DNA from: Rotaria sordida | Taxonomy: Eukaryota > Rotifera > Eurotatoria > Philodinida > Philodinidae | NCBI GenBank assembly: GCA_905250125.1 | Contig: CAJNOL010000635.1 | Location: forward strand, 52,393 to 116,392 | Length of the DNA stretch: 64,000 bases | Reading direction: 5' to 3' | Shown here: piece by piece, positions 12,051 to 24,888 of the stretch | How the letters are laid out: every line of letters starts with the position of its first letter | How positions within the stretch are numbered: the first letter of the stretch is position 1 | Notes under the pieces: generated by a model | Seen by the model: only the letters and a program-made list of their open reading frames with translations | What the model was told of the DNA's origin: nothing | Database searches by the model: none | Position numbers and translations under genes: made by a program

Positions 12051-12656
12051 CCCTTTGGGGACGGTTGACCTCTTAAGGGACCATGGTGATCCTCTAGCAT
12101 TTCAAAACGCACTGACTCCTATATGACATTAATTTTTGTGAAAGCATTTATCAGAGAGTGTTTTGGTATAATTTGGATTGTAATTAGGTTATTTTATTCA
12201 GATATCCAGTAATGGATAATAAGTGTAACAAAGCTGACTTTCAGAGAAAAAACTCTATAATCTAGGATCCTTGTCAGCAACGTTGGTCTCTATATGGGGA
12301 CATGGTACGTGGTGTTCTACATGCGAATTCTTTTTTCTTCTTTCCTTTCCTCTTCTACTGTTGTAGTATGACGTTCCTCACTCATGCAAGATTATTCAAT
12401 TGAACATACATCTGACAAAAGAAGGGGAAGAAAGTGTCATATCTGCTATAATATAACAACAGTCCCAAAGAAAGAAACTAAAACAATTTATGAGTGTGTT
12501 GAATGTAATATTGATTTATATGTTGTACCTTATTTTGAGTTATATCACACTTTAAAAAACTTCTAAACACACGTTTTCATAACTTCTTTTAGAAAATAGA
12601 AATGGTGATTGATTTATGATGAAATACACAGAAAAAGAAAATCCGTCCCCAAAGGG
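12051..12656 (+). mobile_element. Internally deleted piggyBac element in TTAA
   Basis: A 606-bp element bounded by TTAA on both sides (12047-12050 and 12657-12660), with perfect 14-bp inverted ends CCCTTTGGGGACGG. TTAA target sites and CCC...GGG ends are diagnostic of piggyBac. The only coding part left is the C-terminal cysteine-rich domain (12384-12566). The catalytic DDD core is absent, so the element is non-autonomous. Confidence 0.9.
12384..12566 (+). pseudogene. piggyBac transposase C-terminal cysteine-rich (RING-like) fragment
   Basis: An open frame of 60 residues matching the zinc-binding C-terminal domain of piggyBac transposases. It reads KCHIC, then YECVEC 23 residues further on, then YVVPYFELYHT. 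This follows the family layout of two CxxC pairs and a Cys/Pro-Phe-x-x-Tyr-His tail, but one expected Cys (VVPCF) is Tyr here. The domain normally recognises the element's terminal repeats. No catalytic domain precedes it. The ATG at 12384 is probably just an internal Met of the original protein. Confidence 0.8.
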
Positions 12657-12764
12657 TTAAGATATTTTAAGGTATTTTAAAGTATCCTAACGTATCTTAA
12701 AATACTTTAAAGTACAATAACATACATTAAAGTACGTAGAGTATAAAAGTACGATGTTTCCCCC

Positions 12765-14389
12765 TTTGGAGGGGAACTTAATTGGAATTTCAAATTTTTA
12801 TACCTTCACGTGTCTAAGTCCGAAGATTTTGTAAACGTTGATTTCTAACTAAAGGTTTACTGAACTTGTTCATTTACTCTTTCACACATTCTGTTTGTAT
12901 TTCTATTTAGTTTTCGTTTCAAACTATTGAAAATCGTTACTTTCCTACTAGTACTTGCCTGAGACCGAAACCGAAACTAATTAAGATCTAGTAGAATTGA
13001 TTCGAATCTAAATGAAATTTTTCTCACTCATTTTGCTCTTTAGTACCTACGGTAGCAACTTTAGTGAAAGTTGAATATTTTTGATGAAAATCTTCTATCG
13101 CGATATGAAGTCTTCCGAAATTATTGTGTTGGGTGATCTCCTTTCCTGCTGGACAATTTTGTGGTTAAAATTTTTTAAGTATATCTGATTTCTATCTGTA
13201 AGCCCTTTTTTTTTGGATCTGAGGAAAAATCTTTATTTTTGTATATTTCAAACAAAGTTGATAGCTATAAAAAAATCATTTATAAATGTCTGTCACTGGA
13301 TTAAAAATTGCTATCCTCTTTTGTCATCAGAAAAGAATAGTTGATTTTCTAAAAAACACGGTGAAGATATTTCAATCTTGTTTTTTGCTAGTTATTACTT
13401 GGACATTCTATATACTATGTGTGAAAAATATTGTATTCCATTTAGACAAAGGTTCACCTACAACAATCAATACATTTGTTATACGATAGAAGAAATTTCA
13501 CTCTGTAAGAATCAAGTCTGATATCAATCATTTTCATCACTTACCATTATGATTGGTGAACCTGTCTTGAAAATGTATTGATTGCAAAGCGAAATCAGAA
13601 AAAAGCTATTTGAATACATCAAATACTAATCGACTTTCTCAATTTGATCGTCACATGTTGCTAAAAGTAAATAACTTTAGACAGATTAAACTATTCGAAA
13701 TTCTCAATTTGTAATATCTATGAGTGATTATAAAGTTTTCGGAATAATTAACTTCAAAATCTTAATTATTCTACTACATGTAATATCTATAATTCTTTTT
13801 CTTCTTCACCAATGTTTCGAACAATTCTCTTCTGTCTACGTTCTTCGAATATGCGTTGATTTTTCAATATCTTTGTTCTACTAGCTGAATACCAAAGTAA
13901 TGATCTGGAGAATTTCTGTCTTATTTGTATGAAAATAATGCTAACGACTATATTCTTTCATTTATGATCGATGAAAGAATATCTAGAAAAGTATATAGTA
14001 GTTGTAACAGAAAATTTTGAAAAATTTCCTAAGATTTCTTGCATAAATTGCTACTCTTCGAGCGATCTGCTTACATTACTCTCAAGAATCAATAGGTAAA
14101 TAGTATCTTTAGTGTTAAACTGTGTCTACATATCCAAAACGTCTCCTTCCACATGTTTTAACCAAAGAGAAATGTTTCCTGTGACTAGAAGAAAACAATA
14201 AAAACCCAATTCTCCACATCTGAGAAGACGAGGTTGAGTTATACATTACTCTCAGACTCTTTTCTATAATTTTTGTTGCTCGTCAGCTTCGGACGCATAT
14301 TTCTTTATTTCCTAAATATTTTCCTTCCTTATGCATGCTCGAAAAAATTGCTTGTGCCCTCATAGGTCTCAGAACATACATATTAGAAA
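12765..14389. other. AT-rich intergenic, no gene seen
   Basis: Only short chance ORFs occur (for example 13286-13489 +, 67 codons), with no recognisable motif. No transposon ends were seen. Confidence 0.5.
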
Positions 14390-14770
14390 TTAAATCTTAT
14401 TAGTGCAGCCTCTTGGGAGCTGTAATCTGGAATTCACATATTTCTCATAAACTATAATACCTAACTGCTAGTGGTACTCTGGAACAATAAAAATTAGTCA
14501 AGGATTGACTATTTTTCAAAATTTCTAAAAGAAGTCGTAAACTAGAACGAAAAAAAAATTTGAACATTCTAAGAGATAGAGAGATCAAGCCCTCCCTCCT
14601 GCACTGCTCGGAATCTCTCTGCTAGTCATATATTATAAACTCATTGGTAAAGTCAGTAATGAAGGCTTGCATTACTATGGTCTGTAATCAGGAATGGAAG
14701 GCGGAGTGTCGAAACTCGAACTGAAAACTTACACTCAATATTGTCTTCGAAAATATATGTAAGGTGTAAT
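14390..14770 (+). repeat. Dispersed repeat copy B (uninterrupted)
   Basis: Diverged second copy of the repeat at 7505-8470, in the same orientation. It lacks the hAT-like insert, so it shows the empty site at AAACTCGAACTGAAAAC (about 14711). It is non-coding. Confidence 0.65.
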
Positions 14771-17700
14771 TAATTCTGATACACAAAAGGAAAGCCTCAA
14801 TCAAGAAACGATCAGCACTATTACAAAAAAAAAACTACCTACCACAATTATAATACAAGATTTGAATCACAAGAAACAATTGTGTAAAACATGTTTCAAA
14901 GATTAGGAAACCCGTTCTATGTTTGCGACTCTTTCGTAAACTACTAATCATTCCCCAATTTGCAAGAGTGAAAACTGAGTCAAACTAAATTCATTATTAT
15001 GTTATTCACTATAGTATCGGGCTCTGATATGAATAAATATATTTGAATGTTGAGTAGACTAAATACAAATAACATATTCTGAGTTACCGTGAAATAATGT
15101 CCGAAGGCGATCGAAGTACAAAAAGAATCAGTAAATACACTAGTTGTATATTTAAATGAATGACGAACAACCAAAAATTATATGATGATAAATACGTTTG
15201 TCATCCTCTTTTATAATAGTGATTATTCATCCATAGATTTTTATTCTTTTACTTTAGTCTACAAACGAAGTCGGCAAATAAAAGAAAATGTAGGCAATAC
15301 TTTTTCTCGTTTTACACATAAAATGATCATTAAATTAATGGATAGAAAGAAAATAAGCGTAAAAATACAGTCACATGCTCTCTTAGATTGATTACGCACG
15401 TGTAGGTGATTAGATATGAGAAGATATGTAAACATGGCTTTTGTTTTTTCTCCTTTATGTACACACGGTTTCTTGATATTTTCGACCTTATGAAGAGAGC
15501 ATAAGCGACGTAAGTAGAGACAATCTTAAGGGTAAAAGTCAGAGGTTTTCAGTATTTAAATTCAGGAAGTTAACAATTAGTTTTTTAGATACAATAATAA
15601 TCACCATGAGTAAAACTAATGATGAATTGTTATTTTCCAATATGTTAATATTTTTGTCTTGCTTTTGAAATTTATTTATTTTTTTTTTATTGATAGAAAA
15701 TACTAAAAAGATAAGAATATAGAAGTCCAGCAAAAAACTAAATCATTTGAATCTTAAGAAAATAATTTAGATCAGAGATTTTTTTTTTAAATTAATTATT
15801 ATCAAATGATTTTCAAAAATTAACTCAGCAAGATGATGTATGACTAATGCTTTCGCAAACAATATACTAAATAAAATAACAGAATATAAATTTATATAGA
15901 AAAAATATTCAAAATAAATTATAAGATATATTCTGAACAACTCCTCAAATTGTCATTGATCAAATGCTTTTTAATTCTCTATTATACTTGTTTCAATGAT
16001 GCTAAAAACTAACTCATGAACAAAATAAGACTATGTATACAAAATTTACTACAACAAAGGATATTGATGGTAATTAATATCAGTTTATAGATAGAATGTC
16101 AATTTTTCCCATTACATACTTATTATTAGATATCAAAAAGAAGACAAATAATAAAAGTATAGTATAATGTGCCATTAAAGTATACTCTCAACTATATGAT
16201 TACAAACGAGAATGACTTCTGAAATGTTGTGAATAGAAGCAGTTCAATCAACAGAACACGAATGGTTGTATCATATAAGAAGACGCAAGGTTAAGGACGT
16301 CATATGATGCGTTTTGACTGTCATCTATAAAATCTTAATTGACATGTTAAAAGTCTATCATCACTTTTTAACCCTAGGAAGCTGTCGTTATTTTATCATA
16401 CAAAGGGTGATATGTAGGTCCAGTCGGATTCACATATAAATCAATAAAGAAAACTTGTTTTTTTGGTCTTCTTGAAGCTAGACATGAATGAATTGAGATC
16501 TATATTATGAGTTTTCAAGCATGGATACCTTGATATAGATTCTTATGTATGAAAATATTTGCAGTATAAAAACTCTTTCTAAGAAGAAATCCTAAAATTA
16601 CGATACTAAAATATTATTGAATAAATTATAGACATCACAGCAGCACAAACAAGTGAATGTCTTCAAATATATCGGTATATATAGTCACTCATATTAGAAA
16701 TCAGAAGAATTATTTTTTATGTTTAATAATGGATAAAATAAAATAAAATAAAATCAATATCATGCGTGAACTTTTTCCAGTTCTTTCTGTCAACTATTAT
16801 TTGTTCGTGCATCAAATTTTATACTATTGAATAATTTGTTTCACATGATTGATAAACAACTGTTTTAATACTTGTAGAATGAGATTTGCAAACAGAGGTG
16901 AATGGATGTGGATGTGAGAGTTTTTCAAGTTTAGTTATTTTCAAAAAGAAAAACGAATATTATATCATGGTGATTATATTAGAAAAAAAGATCGTTAGGA
17001 AAAGCAGAAGTATTGAAGCAGCAAAAAACGAAAAACAATGTTGTTGGTCTTGTCGAACCCCGAAAAGTGTCGAAGGATTAACAAACCCGGTGATTGTATC
17101 CTAAATAATAATCGTACAATCTTGACTACCATGCATAACCAACATTTATCGTTACCAATACAATAACATGTTATATTATTTCTCTAAAGAAAAAAAAAAA
17201 TTTTTTTTTCGAAATATTTTTTAGAAGAATTTACATGTTCGACGAATAATTGTTGTCGATTATTTGAAAAATCATAATTTGATGAGGAGTCAGATTAATT
17301 CATTTGGATATATATATATACTTCTATTTCTGTTTGTACATGAGATTTTTCTTTTTTTTTTAATATACAGATGAAATTTTATTTTGAATTTTGATTGAAG
17401 ATCTGAATAAATACAGGAAATGTTATGTGTTTTCTTTTTTTTTTTGATAAAACTTTGAAAGTTTTCATGGAGACACAAGTTTATTTATTCTATTCACTTT
17501 TTTCACATACTAAAAAAAGAGAATGTGATTAAATGAATAACAAAAAATTTAACTATACACCATTACTATTGATGTCAATCATTTATTGACTATGTAGAAT
17601 ACGAATGATAATCATTTATAAACAGTAGTGTAATTGGTGAAGGCATAAGAAGAATTTTTGCCAATCAAGACAATACTATTCATATACCTGTCCATAGACT

Positions 17701-19593
17701 CCATTAAAATAAGAATGTGGCTCAAAGGAAGTAACACACCGACAAAAATCATTTCTGCTAATTTATCGTATCTATATTGCCTTTTTGTCACAAGCAATAG
17801 TGATGTCTATGCTGACAATGAACTAACGAGGGTGTGAATGTGAATGAAGCCACTACTTACAATCATTCACAGCCACACCCATCCACACCTTGGATTAACT
17901 TGTCTATAATAAAAAATAATTATGGTTTTTACTTAGATATTTTTTACTGAGGTAAGTTGCTTTATGAATCTGAACTCTGTAGTTTATCGATGGACCAGCC
18001 CGAAAATATCAATGATTCTTTAGAATCCCGAAAACATAGTACCGTCTGTTTCTCTTCGTACTTCATGCGACGAATAAGGGATTTCTCCGGTTCTCATTGC
18101 GATTTGAAATTATATAGTTGTATTTTTAAAAAATGTGAGGCTATTCTTAAGTTCACGGTTGTCCTGATTATTGTTCGGCAACACGTTGAAGGCTGACAAT
18201 AAGTAAGAAGTAAAAGGATTATTTTTGTAGAAGAGCAAAGTCTTCAGGTGTTACTGAAAGATCAGCGGCTGCCCAACAATTAGCAAACGATCAGCGGCAA
18301 CAACAATCGTTATTTATGGTGAATGCTCTGTTGCTGTTCCATCTCTGACTCTTTTCAACTTTTACTAATTTGCTTCCATGTTTATAGAATGAAGGCAAAA
18401 AAAGATCGTAAAAATTTATTTACTAAATGAACAAAGTGCTATATAAAATTGCTTCTACAATAGATATATGGATTAGTATCAGTTGCTGTGACCTTTTTTT
18501 CCTTTTGTGAAATTGCGAAGATCTCTTTCTCATTCTCTTGTATTTCTATCGAATATATAGAATTCTGGTTAAGGAATGTAAACAACACGCCAAGTTTGGT
18601 TACTTTCATTCTCACCTCATAACAGCGGACCTCCTTTGAAAATGCAAACATACATAATTAACAGCGGCATCAAGTAAAAAAGCCCTTGAAGTCCCTTTCA
18701 CTCTTCGAACGAGACTGCAAGAGAAAGATGGAGTAGTGCTCACGTCAAATCTTGGTGAAACAGAATTATAATGCAACACATTGAGTGACAGAAAAATGGT
18801 TGTCTTTATTGTTATTTATTTCAGAAACTTACAAGGAAACATTCTCAGATATTCATTCTCTTTGAGCCAAGACGTTATGAATCATGTAGACTCTGTTGAG
18901 CTAAGAATACTCTAAAAAAAAAATTTGTCCCCATATCTTGTTGTGTGCATATGCGCATGGCTGTGTTCATGCACAGAAAAAGCGCATTCTTTCTTTCTCT
19001 TTCAACGAGTGTGTATAGCTATTTAATCTCAATGCGACCTTATGTAGTGTAAGTAAAAAGAAAAAAAGTAACTACACAATGATCTCAGTTTGAAACTCTC
19101 AAGGTTTATTTGAATAGAGCAACATAAAAAGAGATTTAATCGAACTGGAATAGATGAAGATGGTTGATTCAATCGGATTTGATATGCGTTGTATAAGTTT
19201 GTCTGGAAAAAGGACAAACACGACTCTTTATTATGCAATACTTTTGTTATTAATTATTTTTATTGACAAGATTCCTTGTGGACGCTTTTTTCAATTGAGT
19301 CCTAGATTTTTTGACACGGGCAAATATTATAAATGATAAGTGGAAAAGCAATACTCAGATGACTTTTTCTCCTATGCCTGTGTCAGTGTTATTAGCTGTT
19401 TATATCAATAAATTCAGAAAGAAAAAGAGAGCCTCTTCAAAAGAAAAAATTATAGTATGGAACAAAAGTATTGGCTTGGTATTATTGCTGTACCTTACGT
19501 ACAAAAAAGTGCGTTGCATGACGAGTCATGAGTGAAGAACGAGAGAGCGAGAGAAAGAAAATGTTTGCCATTACACGTCAAGATATTATTTAA
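14771..19593. other. Long gene-poor AT-rich stretch
   Basis: Nothing here could be firmly called. A GT-rich/AC-rich hairpin-like pair lies at 17829-17893. A coding-like patch at 18231-18320 (+ strand, Ala/Gln-rich, preceded by a TTTTTGTAG acceptor) has no partner exon that I could join. A single piggyBac-like end (TTAACCCTAGGAAG) lies at about 16368. Short ORFs of 60-79 codons show no motifs. Confidence 0.45.
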
Positions 19594-20156
19594 CACATTC
19601 AGTTCAATTCAGTTTTATTATAGAATAGCTCTAGCAGATTCATTTTTGTGTGCATTCGTTGTTTTCTCTTTTCTGATTGGTATATCACATGAACAGTTAT
19701 TTGTATGTATCACATACTGATTTTTACCAACATGACGTATTGGTTTTTTCCTAGTATGTTATCACATGTTCTATATTGGACTTTTCCTAATAATATACTC
19801 GTTTACATCATACTTGGTACTCTTGATCATGCTTATATATGTGTGTGCCGGTGCTTATCTTCTTGCAGTCATTCGCTACTACATTCACTAGTTCTCTTGC
19901 TAATTCTATTCTTCTCTTTCCTTTTTTTCTATTTTAAAACCCTCTTTATGATGGTGACATACGTATATCTTGATTGTTTTAACGAGAAGCATCATGCTAT
20001 GGAATAGAGGACCGAAAAAAAATACTGAAGACAGAGCAGATGACACATTATGTGTAGTCTTCTGCCTAAGTAAAGGGCAAAAGGAAGTGGTTTTCTGTAC
20101 AGTTTCTTCTTAAAATATAGTGTGACCCCACAGTGAGTCACATCGGGCTGAATGTG
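19594..20156. mobile_element. Candidate piggyBac-type MITE or relic
   Basis: A 563-bp interval between two TTAA sites (19590-19593 and 20157-20160). Its ends are inverted: CACATTCAG at the left, and CTGAATGTG at the right. The match weakens beyond nine bases, so the left end has decayed or been replaced. An interior hydrophobic ORF (19705-20007) shows no transposase motif and may be noise. TTAA targeting supports piggyBac; short end identity limits confidence. Confidence 0.5.
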
Positions 20157-20199
20157 TTAATATAATGAGCTTATTTCATATCTTGAATTAAAACTGATC

Positions 20200-21300
20200 T
20201 TTGAACAAAAATAATATAATCAAGACCTACAAATGTATCGATTTGTTTAGCTGATATTTGTACCGATAATGATTGTTCGATTAGTAAACATAAATAATAA
20301 ACATATAAATTATATAATAATTGTCCTGTTATTAATGATACTAATCTAAATGGTAATGTAAAATAAAACTTTAATAAATAATGATAATAAAATATAATAC
20401 CAATTTAACCATTCAGCATGATCACATGTAATAATATTTACAAATGATGTAAATTCAGTAATTAAACTTAATGCTGTAAACTCAATTGATACTTGTTTAT
20501 ATTAATTAATACCCAATCAGATAATATTAATGCTGATCCTAAATATCATGTTACTTGATACCAATCTAATGTGAAACCTCCACCACTAATTGCAATACCA
20601 GGCACTTCTGCTAATTGTGCTAAGGCATTATGACTAGACTTAATCCAACATATTCAAGAAAAATATGATAATATTGACATTATATATAATGGAAACTATT
20701 CATATATAAATGATATTAATATAAAAAATTATAAAAGATTATTCATTAAATTTTGTTTTAAATTTTGATTTTGATTTTCATATGATGTTTTTATAACACT
20801 TAATTAATGTTCATGAAATGTACGTAATACAGCTATTAGCGATAAATTTTACAGTCAAATAACATCATATGGTCAAACGAAAAACCAACGATGAATATCT
20901 TTTTCAAATCAAATTAAATTTTATATTTAATTAATTGAATAGAATTGTTTAGATTTACCTGTAAGATCAAATCCAAGAAATTGAATTGAAAGAACAAAAA
21001 AGAACTAATATGTAAAATTAAGTTTATCATTTTCAAATACTTTTAATATTGCATAAATAAATACTGAATTATACATATAAACAAAATTAGTTTTTTTTAA
21101 TATAAATCTTTCTGATTTAGATATAATTAATTGCTATATGTATTCTAATGGTTACGCAACAATAATAACTAAAACAGATGATAAATACTAAGAAGTAATA
21201 GTTATTTTTCTAAAATTTCATGGATATAATCAATAATTAGTATGACGAATATTCGCGTTCTTTACAGCACGAAAACGAAATAGATCCCGTAATAAAAGAG
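20200..21300 (-). pseudogene. Decayed multi-membrane-span protein gene
   Basis: The minus strand has protein-like sequence broken by frameshifts and stops. Recognisable runs include QFLGFDLTGKS (about 20978-20946), a block beginning LAQLAEVPGIAISGGG (about 20627-20575) that continues into hydrophobic segments such as LGSALILSDWVLI, then EFTSFVNIITCDHAEWLNWY (about 20450-20390) and further hydrophobic helices down to about 20200. Intron-like AT spacers may separate some blocks. The pattern is of a polytopic membrane protein, but I do not recognise the family. Several in-frame stops argue for a pseudogene. Confidence 0.45.
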
Positions 21301-21881
21301 TTTCAAATAACACAATGTTTGTTTTCATGTTTTTAAAAGATCTGAAATGTGTTTTTTAGAGTTTCTTAATGGTAAAATTTGTGTACCGTCCCTCGTAATA
21401 TTTTTTTTAACTTCATTTTTTTTATTATTATTTCAATATTTTTAGGCTAGGTATCAATTATTTCTGATATTCTTCGCATTGTAAATCAGATCTAGCTTGA
21501 ACTTCTTCATAAAAGAAATTTTTCTATGCCCAGATGCCATCAAATTCTAGAAATTTCATGAGTTTAATGCTAAAAGATTATTATGACTCTTACTATTTAT
21601 GACCAATAAATTCCACTTTTTGATGCATTTTAATTTGGTATAAAATTTGTTGTTGATACTAGTTGAAATCATAGCATTATCCCTCTGAAATAATATTATT
21701 TCTCATTCTTTATAACATGTTTCTTCTTCTTCTTTTTTATCAAATATTTATTCAGATATTATCTTATTTGATTTATTATTTATTATATATTTTTACTAAG
21801 ATAAATCGAAATCGATCAATAATCTAATGTAATATGAATATATATTTATATTGATATCAATCTGTTTTATTTAGATGAATA

Positions 21882-22462
21882 CAAGATGACCCACAAGTTA
21901 CCGGACAGTCTTTGATTGTGAATACATTTTGATGGGAACAAGATAGAGAGCTTGAGCTTTCACAATTTGAAATAGGATATGTTACCGCATAGTTCGATAT
22001 ATTGTTCAATGGTTTCATCTGATGATGAAATCATAGATTACTGGTTTTCGGAAAAATAGTGATACTCCCTATGACAATGACATCGAAGTTCAATTATAAG
22101 AAGTGCATCAGACTCACGTACTTACGATCCACGCCCACACTGATTCTCGAAATTTTTATCTTCTTTCGTTCAAATGCTATAGATGCAACACTAGGTGATG
22201 AGACTGTGAGCGTAGATCGTAAGTACGTAGGATTGATGCACTTATTACAATTGAACTTGTATATCATCGTCATAGGAGGTATCACTATTTTTCCAAAAAC
22301 TAGTAATCTATGATCTTATCATCAGACGAAACCATTGACTAATACATTGAACTATGCAGTGATGCATCCTATTTCAAATGGTGAAAGCTGCAGCTCTCTA
22401 TCTTATTCCCATAAAAATCTATTTACAATTAAAGACTGTCCGGTAACTTTTGGATCGCCCTG
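21882..22462. mobile_element. Palindromic Tc1/mariner-type MITE
   Basis: A 581-bp near-complete palindrome flanked by TA on each side (21880-21881 and 22463-22464). Both ends carry AAGTTACCGGACAGTCTTT within about 15 bases of the terminus. Arms of roughly 250 bp run almost to the centre, which explains why similar ORFs appear on both strands at 22059-22313. There is no transposase. TA target and end style fit Tc1/mariner. Confidence 0.8.
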
Positions 22463-22464
22463 TA

Positions 22465-23565
22465 TAACATATATATTAGTCTTTTTAAATCAACATTAAG
22501 AATCAACATTTTTAAATAAATTTTTATTATAATCAAATTTGTTTTTGTCTTTATTCGTTATATTTACTCTTGTTCAAATATCATTTATAAAAACTGAAAT
22601 ATTCAAGTAGATAGACATATATGTTCATTTTTTTTTCTTCTCATCATATTTATCATCACTCGAAAAACAAAAATATTAAAATAATAAATCATCTCAAGCA
22701 TTTTTCATTTATTTATCTAACCAGATTTATAATTAAACTCATCAAAAAAAAAATAGAAACTTTTGTATTGAGATGTCGATTTATGACCAAAAGAAAATAT
22801 ATAAACTTTTATTAAAATTCGAATCATAAGAATAGGACAAATTATCTTGTTAAACTTTATTTTACTTTATTTCATTTATTTGAACGTACTTGAAAAAAAA
22901 AACTGTTAAATCATCAATATAATAAATAAAATATTGATAATGTAAGAAAAAAAAAGCAGGATAACTAATTAAATAATTCTACATATTAAAAATATGTTTG
23001 AGCAAACTGATAAACAAATAATTATTTATTTTATTCGATTTTAATTTTTTTGTTTTTATTCTTTTCAAAGATGATAAAATCTTGAGATAATTTTAATGAA
23101 GCAAAAAAAAATTCTCGTTAAACAACATTCGAATATTAAAAAAAAATCGATCATAAATTTATTTAAAAAACAGATTCGTTAAATAATTGGTTGACATATT
23201 CTTGCCTATAAATATTATTCATTAGGAAGAAACTCGTTTAATTGATGTCAATGGTCTATTGATCACGAAAATAAATGTAACGATATTTTTTGTGTTCTTT
23301 TTTTTTTGATTACCTTTCGATCGGTGAATAAATAAGCGCATGACTAGTTACAATGATCATCATTTACAATGTATTTCGTCGTTTTTTTTTGGTCAATTAT
23401 AATCATTTTCATACATTTTGTTTTTTTCTTATTTCGAACTAAACGATTTTATTGACGACAATATTATTCACTGTATATATGTATATCATATTCGATGTTT
23501 TATTTTCACAAAAATAAATAAATAAATAAATAAAATAAAATAAAAAACAATTTATTTTAGATAAA
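22465..23565. other. AT-rich upstream region of the NHL gene
   Basis: Very AT-rich with many A- and T-runs. An AAATA microsatellite lies at 23511-23545, just before the start of the next gene. No gene was seen. Confidence 0.5.
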
Positions 23566-24888
23566 ATGGATAAAAAATCATCTGAAAAAGACCCTATAGA
23601 TAAGGATGAAGAATCAAAATCTTTGTAAGTTAAAAATAAATTAATTTATTGTTAATATTGATTAAATAAAAATTTTTAGAATACAAAAAATCTATTCGAT
23701 AATTCGTGAAAATTGGCTTCCATTATTATGTGCATTAATAATAAGTATAATAACAATAATTGTTGTTCCTATTATTTATTCAATTAAACCAACACCACCT
23801 CCTAGTATTTATTATTTTATAAATAAAATAAATAATATATATTTATGATTATTTAGATAATGGTACTAATTTAGAGTGGAATGTAACAGGAATATTATAT
23901 ATTGATCAATATGTTATGATGAATAAAATAAGTTTAGCATTAGGAGAGATATCAGCATTATCATTTGATCAAGAATCTTATCTTTATATTGTTGATAAAA
24001 CAAATCATAGAATATTGAAAATAGAAGGTGATCAAATAAGGATTATTGTTGGTCATCCAAATGGAACAAATGGTACTGATATGACTTCTTTAAATTTTCC
24101 AAATGATATTTATATTGATCAATTGAATGATATATATATAGCTGATACAGAAAATCATAGAATTCAATTATGGAAAAAAGAATCTTCACAAATTACAACT
24201 ATATTTGGAAAAGGTATTCACATTTATATTTAAAACAAAAAATATTTATTTAATAATAAATTCTATTTTTATAGATGGAAAAGGTTCAGGAAATAATCAA
24301 TTAAATAGGCCAATGTCCGTTACAACGGATAATGATGTAACTATTTATATAGCTGATTATGGTAATGATCGTATTGTATCATTTAATATAAATAATAGTC
24401 AAGCATATACATATCTTACAAAGCAAGATAATCAAGAAAGAAATCAATACGTTATAACTCCAATATCAATTGCCTATGATTCAAAAACACAGACAATTGT
24501 TATTGCTCAAGAATTAGGTTATAATGTTATTCGATGGAATACAAGTTCAACATATTGGACATTAATTGCTGGATCAGCTAGTTCAGAACTTAGTGGAACA
24601 TCAAGAACATTATTTAATAAATTACGTCATATTTATGTTGATAGATTTGGACATTTATATGTTACTGATTGTTTTAATCAACGTATTCAATTTTTTAAAT
24701 ATTCTCCTAACGAGTTAGTAAAAGGTAGAACAATAGCTGGTGTTATATTAGCTATTGGAAATAATCCTTATATATTTAATAATCCAACGGCTATGACTCT
24801 TGATCGTTCTGAAAATCTTTATGTTGCAGATTCATTAAATTATCGTGTACAATCATTTGAACAACAAGTTAAAGACATTTCATTTTAA
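23566..24888 (+). CDS. Type II membrane protein with NHL repeats, four exons
   Basis: A 384-residue protein. Exons: 23566-23624, 23680-23804, 23857-24213 and 24275-24888, all joining in frame. An acidic/basic cytosolic tail of about 30 residues is followed by one membrane helix (about 33-56, LIISIITIIVVPII), a Pro-rich linker, and an ectodomain of about six NHL beta-propeller blades. Blade cores include LYIVDKTNHRILKI, IYIADTENHRIQLW, IYIADYGNDRIVSF, LYVTDCFNQRIQFF and LYVADSLNYRVQSF. NHL propellers bind protein or RNA partners; a surface-exposed propeller of this type has no established substrate. A TTTATTTTAG acceptor lies 5 bp before the ATG, suggesting a trans-spliced mRNA. The domain calls are firm; the function is not known. 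Confidence 0.88.

Larger units (their letters stand above)
12003..12764. mobile_element. MITE with GGGGAAACATCGTAC ends, split by a piggyBac relic
   Basis: The outer inverted repeat GGGGAAACATCGTACTTTT (12003-12021) matches the complement at 12745-12763 (one mismatch). Both arms continue inward with related ACTTTAAAATACGTTA-like sequence, so the outer unit is a foldback MITE. Its middle is interrupted at a TTAA by the piggyBac element at 12051-12656. Without that insert, the outer element would be about 155 bp. Its superfamily is not clear; no target duplication could be fixed. Confidence 0.65.

Noticed and set aside
16368-16384. Single TTAACCCTAGGAAG piggyBac-like end
   Set aside because: No matching opposite end at a TTAA could be found, so an element cannot be claimed.
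19705-20007. 100-codon hydrophobic ORF in the TTAA-flanked element
   Set aside because: No transposase or membrane-protein family features; the T-rich composition explains it.
22059-22313. Paired ORFs on both strands
   Set aside because: They are mirror products of the palindromic MITE, not genes.
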